From contig OZ020484.1 in assembly GCA_963971405.1 (NCBI GenBank), positions 35,238,770 through 35,302,769 on the forward strand: a DNA stretch of 64,000 nt. Reading direction: 5' to 3'. Position 1 is the first letter of the stretch, and every line of letters starts with the position of its first letter. Positions 57,609 to 64,000 of the stretch are shown here, in pieces. Made by a program: the position numbers and the translations under genes. Source of the stretch: Psococerastis gibbosa (lineage: Eukaryota > Arthropoda > Insecta > Psocodea > Psocidae). The notes beneath the pieces were generated by a model. The model had not been told where the DNA came from. It ran no database searches and worked only from the letters and a program-made list of their open reading frames with translations.

Positions 57609-60480
57609 CTGAAGGAAGTTGACAACTGAATACTAAGATTATAATCATGTAGCATTCACAACTCTCAGGGGGGAGTTAGACTAAGCAGGTACATAGATTG
57701 TAAGTCACACATCCTGAAACGCTGTAGGTCGTAGTAAATGTTCTTCTTGTTCGAATGAAATGCATAGTTTTATGCGTAGGTTTAGCTACAAGTAGACTCG
57801 TATTTGTAATTACGTGCCTACTTTATAGAGGACGAATTTCCAATCGCCTTGGTTAGGGATCTCTCAACTCTTTTTTTTACAAAATGGGGTTTTGATCCGA
57901 CCTTGCAGAAAATTTTAATGTCCAGTCTGCACGTAGTAAAGTAAAGTGACAAAAGCAGCAAGATTGCTCACAGAAGCGCTGAGAAGTCTAGGGTTAGGTT
58001 AACTTAATGCAATTTTCAACAGAAAATCCGCTCTACTGAAAGAATCTTGGAATTGGCCATGTTTGTGAACAGCCTCCTCGACTACTTTAGATTTAATTAA
58101 TTTGTTGAATATAATACATTGCCAAAAAATTAAATATCCCGTGAATAACTCAATTCAATTATTTATTAGGTACCTACACACAAAAATACAAGTCAGCGAT
58201 TTACATCAACTACAGTTAGGCATTTTAGACGTTTAGGCGGTTTAACATTGATCAGTTTGTTACTTATAGCTTCCTTTACAAATAGGACAAATTAGGACAG
58301 CTTGCCATCAGTTCCTGGGGGAAGTGAAGTGTGAGAGTGAATAAATGAGTGCCTGATTTGTAATTTGTTACATTAATGTTTTCTATCTTTTTCTTTTGTT
58401 GTAGTTTTTTTTTCAGGAAAATTGTTATATATATCTATATATATATATAGGGCCTATTAATTTTCAAAATAATTTGTAATCCAAAATAGGTGAGCTGGTA
58501 GAGTAGCCCTTTGGGGCTAAAGCTTGCCTAACATAAAGACGTTTTTCATTTCATTCATTTCATGTCATGCAAATAATATACAGTACATTGGCAAAGATAT
58601 AGGATAAAGATGTTATTATGTATATATGTATGTAATTGTATGGGTTAATTGAAAGAGTGGGACGATTTTATTTTAAACTTGTTTGCACTTGTACTGTATA
58701 ATGCAACAGAAATATATTTATTTATTTATTTATTTAAAGGCCCAAAATTCGCCCATATGGACACTAAAGACAATTTTCTTTCTTTTCTTTCTATCTTATA
58801 AATGCAAAAGGCATGGCTGTCAAAATAATAAGTACAACAATCACGTGATATCCGTATTTAAGTATAAGTATAGTAATAAAAGTATAGGATAAAGATATTA
58901 ATGCAAAAGACCCTCATGGCTGTCAAGAAATAAGTGCGACAATAACGAGATAACCTTATTTAAGAGGAACCAATTCTCCGGTGTAGCCAACAATATATCG
59001 CATCTTGTTCAGAAACCAATGACTGATGAGAGAGACCGCAACCGTTTTGTGTTTCATTGGTACCGTAGGCCCCGGGGCTTTCAATGGAAAGCTCCCTAGC
59101 TTTGAATTATTAGTCAGCTAGTAGGACTTAGCAAATAATCCGTGGACTTAGTGCCTTTAGAGCTTATGAGAATTGGCTTTGGACTCCTTATTGACAGGCA
59201 TTGTACCGTATTGATTAACGCAACATCGTCATCACAGCAGGTTATATCGTATTAAAAATTAAAATACCGTATTGAAAATTGTATTATACAACATTAATCA
59301 GTGAATTTGAATTTGATTCAAGAGTAAAACCTATTAAGTTCACGAAAAAGATTAGTTAAATTTATTCATAGTTTTTCCGACGCCATTGGTCCCATTACCA
59401 AAGTACTGAACCAGCTTTTACTCCTCGTAGCAAAACCTACTTCTCCAGAAGTATTTACTCTACATTTTTACATTTTTCCGCTATAAAAAGTTTTGCGTTT
59501 TTTAAGAATTCTACTTAATACGGTACCTACCTACTGAACCTTGTATGCGTTTGAATGACATTGGCAAATCAATGAATGAATGTATGGCTTGGATAATATA
59601 ATCACATGGCATGTTCAAGTCTTCACCTGACGCACACGCATTAACAGCAAACATTCGAAGGGTGGGGGTGGGGGGGGGGGGGAACGACTCTGAGAGAGAA
59701 AATTATATTAAAAAGTGACAAGAATATTTACGCCATTGCGGTTACCCTACCTCCTCTTTATATAGTAGAAGCAGAAAAAAACTGAAAGGAAAATTACGAA
59801 ACAAACCCTTTCATGTGGCTTTATGGGGAGTGACAAAGATACATTACGTTCGCTGAAGAATTCAGAAAGAAAAATGAAGTTACAAACATGCACTCACGCA
59901 CAAGAAACTGGTGGAGGGTCGTAAAACTTATGTTGGTTATGGAACTTCTCCAACCTCAACCGACAGTTTGTTTTGTTTGTCTATTTGTTTATAGAAAAAT
60001 GAAGAGGAATTTCAGTTTTATTCTATAGTTCAGTCACATTTTACAGATAGCTAGCAAAACTGAACTTTGCAGTTTAGGATATAAACTTTATACAATGTTT
60101 TTATTGCATAACTGTAAATCAGATATACCGTAGGTACTCTGTACAGGACCAAATGATAGATATTGCTAGTAACCTTTCAGAGTAGTCGTAATTGATGGTT
60201 TGCTGGGAGTTGGCAATTTAAGTAAAGCGGTTGTTAAATGGTAGAAATATCCGAACCATAGCGAAGCAAACCTTAAAAGAAATTCATTATCTCTTTAGGC
60301 ATCGTGCAACACATAACAAAACACCATAAACACGCATTTACTCAAAATAGTCCAACACCTAAAAAACAGTACAGAATTATTTGTGCATTTGTGATTCTAT
60401 TGACTTCTCTGGTGCAAAGTTCACCATTGGATAAATATCTTTAAATTGTAGTGTATTTCTTATATCAGTACCCCTATTGC
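57609..60480. other. No supported gene
   Basis: AT-rich with an AT tract (about 58430-58450) and (TTTA)n (about 58713-58737). A short tRNA-like stretch GAGCTGGTAGAGTAGCCC at about 58492-58509 lacks the rest of a tRNA. G-run near 59662-59682. No exon accepted. Confidence 0.4.
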
Positions 60481-60879
60481 CATTGCCGGATTAGCTATGT
60501 AGAAGAGTAGCAACTGGTACGGGCCCCACGAATTTGGGGGCCCCGCGCTCCTACGCCTGCCCATATTTTGCCCATACTAAATCCATTAAATCCAGAAAAG
60601 TTTATTTGTGATAGTTTTGTTATATTTAATCTGTTTCTGTTTTCAAACGCCTGCTTTCAGCATTTCTGCTTGAAGCAACCCCATCAGCCTGGCGGGGGGA
60701 GTGAGTCTGTTTATTAACTTGAGGCACCCAAAAGGCAGACTCCTTCACCTCGGGGAGAAGGGGAGTTGACTGACAGGGCGGACCTCCTGTTTTTTAATAG
60801 GTACCCTAAACTTGGGAACCTAATGCAAACCAAGGGCCCCTTGACAGAATTTGCCCCGCTCTGGCTTAATCGGGCACTG
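60481..60879. mobile_element. hAT-like element, 399 bp, near-perfect 8-bp duplication
   Basis: Ends CATTGCCGGATTAGC and GGCTTAATCGGGCACTG are inverted repeats. Flanks CCTATTGC (60473-60480) and CCTACTGC (60880-60887) differ by one base. The inside has GGGCCCC blocks. Open frames on both strands (60714-60951) come from the element and do not resemble a transposase. Confidence 0.75.
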
Positions 60880-60887
60880 CCTACTGC

Positions 60888-61259
60888 ACAGTGCACCAAA
60901 AAAACAATTCTAAGAACGGTGCAACGTGCAGACAACTCAAAATTTCAATAGAATTTCTGAGAGAAAACTTTATTTCCCATTTAGCTGCCGCAATAGCGTG
61001 CTTTTATGTTAGGTAGCATGATTGTGAGTCCCTGTAGCTGTAGTGTTGCGACAAGAGGTGCGGGTATAATGTGGAGGGCTAGGGGTTGGACGGGGGGAAG
61101 GGGTGAGAGGGGAAGGGGAAAAGTTTCTGAAGTGGTTTCCTCACATGCAGAGCAGTCTGCACGACAGTCATGCACTCTTTTTATTAGCATTTTGCTCCCT
61201 TAATAATCAACATTCGATCATGAAACTCTATATCTAAAAAAACTGCAAAATTAATTAAT
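60888..61259. other. No supported gene
   Basis: A G-rich patch at about 61075-61125. Nothing bounded. Confidence 0.45.
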
Positions 61260-61623
61260 AAGTTTATAGCCTATTATGCTGGGCATGAATTATGTTCCCT
61301 CTCCTACGAAAATTTAAACAAAAATCTTTTTAACTCAATTTGAAAAAATTGCATATCCACATACCCGTATATTGTATCTATTGTACTATATATACGGATA
61401 CATTTTCAGTGTCAGTGCTTGAGTAATATTTCTTTCACATTACCAATTTTTAATAATCTACCCTTAACTTGTAACGAGTTTAATGTTAATTATTATTCAG
61501 TGGCCCTGATTTCACATTCGAATGTTTATTCGACCCAATATTTATCTATTTATTAAGATATATTTATATTTATATATTTATAAGATATATTTAAAATGTT
61601 TACGTTTACATGAATTTGAACTT
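61260..61623 (+). repeat. 364-bp direct repeat, left copy
   Basis: Identical by eye to 61913-62276 over its full length. Runs from AAGTTTATAGCCTATTATG to ACATGAATTTGAACTT. AT-rich and without coding capacity. The pair flanks a poly(T)-started LINE end. Confidence 0.9.
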
Positions 61624-61912
61624 TTTTTTTTTTTTTTTTTTTTTTATAAGTTGGGGTACAGGTGTTACCTGTGTGCACTTAAGCCTATTGGCCTATTGTG
61701 CCCCCTACAACAAAGTATCTACATCACTTCTACATCACTTTCTCGAGGCCTATCTCCCTCACGAGAGCCAGGATCTTGAGGGGATTCAGAAGTGGTAGGT
61801 CTTTTACATGTAACTGCAAGCTTTCCGAGCATGCTGCTCTTCTTCGTGCGATTGCATCGCATCGCATCGCAGGTCCTCCGCACCTTCATTGCAGAATCTG
61901 CAAGACTAAAAA
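61624..61912 (-). mobile_element. LINE 3' end with poly(A), inserted in minus orientation
   Basis: Begins with about 23 T (the poly(A) of a minus-strand copy, plus 2 T shared with the flank). Read on the minus strand it includes PLKILALVREIGLEKVM before a stop, like the last residues of LINE ORF2, then CTTAAGTGCACACAGG and CCTGTACCCCAACTTATA before the A tail. A (GCATC)n stretch lies near 61853-61869. Same family as 7459-7795. Confidence 0.65.
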
Positions 61913-62276
61913 AAGTTTATAGCCTATTATGCTGGGCATGAATTATGTTCCCTCTCCTACGAAAATTTAAACAAAAATCTTTTTAACTCAATTTGAAAAA
62001 ATTGCATATCCACATACCCGTATATTGTATCTATTGTACTATATATACGGATACATTTTCAGTGTCAGTGCTTGAGTAATATTTCTTTCACATTACCAAT
62101 TTTTAATAATCTACCCTTAACTTGTAACGAGTTTAATGTTAATTATTATTCAGTGGCCCTGATTTCACATTCGAATGTTTATTCGACCCAATATTTATCT
62201 ATTTATTAAGATATATTTATATTTATATATTTATAAGATATATTTAAAATGTTTACGTTTACATGAATTTGAACTT
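61913..62276 (+). repeat. 364-bp direct repeat, right copy
   Basis: Identical by eye to 61260-61623. Followed by AGGTATTAC, while the left copy is followed directly by the poly(T). Confidence 0.9.
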
Positions 62277-62366
62277 AGGTATTACACTTTCTTGGACCCA
62301 TATTTATTGGATCGAATATTGGAACAATGGGGGAATCGCAATAATTAAAACCGCAAACAGTCTTAA

Positions 62367-62752
62367 GAGGATATGTCACGTAGAAAATTGGCACCCCAAA
62401 ATGAAATACTTTATATTTTTTATTTAATTAACTCATTAAATTATTAAAAATTTGGCTCATCTAAGTTGTAGAAGACTTCTTCCTGCATCATATAATCGGG
62501 TGTTTATACTTTTCGGTTTTGTGGTTCTTCCAAAAATTATAGAATACGCGTAATTTTAATCCGTTCTGGTATTTATGAATGAACTAAGGTTCCAAAAATT
62601 TGATATTTCCTATTACATGATGCATGAAGCAGTCTTCTACAACTTCCATGAGCCAATTCTTTAATGACTTGCTTTGGTAATTAAATAAAAAAATGAAAAG
62701 TCAATAAAAACAACAAATTTGGGGGTGCTCATTTTCTACGTAGCATGTCCTC
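62367..62752. repeat. Foldback MITE family E, TTAA-type, 386 bp
   Basis: Ends GAGGATATGTCACGTAGAAA and TTTTCTACGTAGCATGTCCTC. Inner arms GCACCCC and GGGGGTGC, then TTGTAGAAGACTTCTTCC with its complement. Bordered by TTAA at 62363-62366 and 62753-62756. Unrelated in sequence to families A and C. Confidence 0.85.
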
Positions 62753-62756
62753 TTAA

Positions 62757-63040
62757 TGATATTTTAAAGCCAAGAGCAACCGTATACAGCATAAATGAAA
62801 TATGAGGATTGCATTAAATGTCTTTGACTCGGAGATACAATATGCTAATATTGGGTCAATGGTCAACACAGGCGTCCATATTACACACTACTTAATTCAT
62901 TATTCTTCCAAATGCCAACATCTGTGCATCTCCACACACACATCTGGAGGCTGTACATACACATCTGGAGGTGTTAGTGTGAAACACCCGGTTTATCTCT
63001 TCTTACTTTTAGAGCTACGGTTAGGCACCAAGACCTAAAT
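62757..63040. other. No supported gene
   Basis: The plus frame 62802-63038 has an ACACATCTGGAGG unit repeated twice but no support. Confidence 0.45.
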
Positions 63041-63464
63041 CAGGTATTACCAACAAACTTTTATCAAGGACCCCCTCATCCAGTTTCGATAATGAAAACG
63101 ACCCCCCACTAATTCCTAACGCAACGCTACAGTCAATCCCCCCCCCCTATTAATTCTAATGAGCTAAGCTAGAATGTTATATGAGTACATGGTTGGTACC
63201 TTGCCATTGTTTTGTTCAAAATATGTGAGAAACAAGTAGCCTAATAACTAATGTGATACAAGGCACTATTACGTTATTATTAATTTTCAGTTCTTAATTA
63301 GATAAAAATGAAAACTGAATTTCTGATAATGTACTAAATATCATATACTACAATATATGTATATTGTATATATACCTACTTTTATTCTAATGATATCTTA
63401 CGGACCCCTCTGGCATGGCTTGCGGACCCCCAGGGGTCCACCGACTATCTGTTGGGAACTAATG
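63041..63464. mobile_element. hAT-like element, 424 bp, near-perfect 8-bp duplication
   Basis: Ends CAGGTATTACCAACA and CTGTTGGGAACTAATG match the common hAT end CAGTGGTTCCCAAC. Flanks ACCTAAAT (63033-63040) and ACCTAGAT (63465-63472). GGACCCC blocks near both ends. Non-coding. Confidence 0.75.
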
Positions 63465-63713
63465 ACCTAGATAATGAAAGTTTACTATTAAAAAAGGGAC
63501 GAAATAAAAAGTGTGAGTCAATTAAAGAAGCAAGAAATATGGCTACATAACGTTTGTCTAATTTAAATATTTTAATGAAGGTAACAATACAAGGATGGGG
63601 TATATCTAACCCATTGCACCAAGCTCTAAAAATATTCTTTGCTGGCTGAGTTTTCTCACGAGTATGGTTACATTCTTGTCCTAATTTGTGAATGACTATT
63701 ATGAAGATAACAT

Positions 63714-63881
63714 ATGATTAAGGCTGAGCTGCAGGTGACAAAGTTCGTAGTTCGTGACGGTCACTTGACGGCGTCGTCCGTATGGAACGGCTGCCCCACC
63801 AACAATATACTCGCTACAACTGACATTTTTCACGGCACGCCCAAGTGTATTGTCTTTGAAAAGCCGCTAAATATAGATAAA
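63714..63881 (+). CDS. Candidate exon, protein not recognised
   Basis: The plus frame from ATG (63714) reads MIKAELQVTKFVVRDGHLTA, then SSVWNGCPTNNI, then TDIFHGTPKCIVFEKPLNID, and ends AAA followed by GTAAGT, a perfect donor. 56 codons, phase 0 at the end. The GC content and amino-acid mix look coding. The start is unclear: the ATG or a CAG at 63732-63734 could begin it, and the upstream pyrimidine tract is poor. The window ends soon after, so the next exon is out of view. Confidence 0.4.
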
Positions 63882-64000
63882 GTAAGTACTGATCAACATG
63901 TCGTGGGTAGGACTAATGCCCTCGAAACGAAACTTTGTGTAGGCCAAATGTAATGTAGCAGAAAAGAAAACTATATAATAATATATTTAGATTATTATAT

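Noticed and set aside
58492-58560. tRNA-like start GAGCTGGTAGAG
   Set aside because: No B box or cloverleaf follows within normal distance.
1-64000. CRISPR array, operon or prokaryotic gene cluster
   Set aside because: No regularly spaced direct repeats with unique spacers, and no long prokaryotic-type frames or ribosome-binding sites.

Overview
The window looks like AT-rich intergenic or intronic DNA from an animal, most likely an invertebrate (possibly an arthropod). The evidence is eukaryotic: degenerate LINE tails, tRNA-derived SINEs, many foldback MITEs, hAT-type elements with 8-bp target duplications, splice-site-like signals, and no prokaryotic gene organisation. The species cannot be fixed from the sequence. 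No complete protein-coding gene, rRNA, true tRNA gene or CRISPR array is visible. Most short open frames are chance or lie inside repeats.

Layout. 1-6.5 kb: mostly unannotatable, with a minus-strand LINE fragment (2862-3290), a SINE head (3935-4020) and two exon-like segments on the minus strand (1477-1526, 6149-6236). 7-8 kb: a nest of repeats in which a hAT-like MITE with a perfect 8-bp duplication sits inside a LINE 3' end, next to a TTAA-type foldback. 10-16 kb: LINE remnants and another foldback. 16.7-25.3 kb: a small foldback and the first copy of an approximately 870-bp interspersed element with a G-homopolymer; a second copy lies at 30.8-31.6 kb. 25.8-26.4 kb and 36.7-37.4 kb: degenerate tandem duplications. 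35.2-35.6 kb and 40.3-40.7 kb: inverted-repeat loci carrying hammerhead-ribozyme-like motifs, probably relics of Penelope-like or retrozyme-like elements. 41.5-49.6 kb: four small hAT-like elements with 8-bp duplications, a LINE 3' end with a 10-bp duplication, and several palindromes. 53-57.6 kb: a foldback, a head-to-head SINE pair, another TTAA foldback, and an exon-like segment. 60-63.5 kb: two hAT-like elements, a TTAA foldback, and a LINE 3' end flanked by identical 364-bp direct repeats.

The genes do not form a readable pathway. Several exon-like segments (good splice sites, one open frame) lie on the minus strand, and some have compatible phases, so the window could be mostly introns of a large minus-strand gene. 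I did not recognise the encoded protein. Chance exon-like segments are common in 64 kb, so this stays tentative. The best leads are the paired hammerhead-like motifs, the unusually long 364-bp duplication, and three or four unrelated foldback families that all insert at TTAA.
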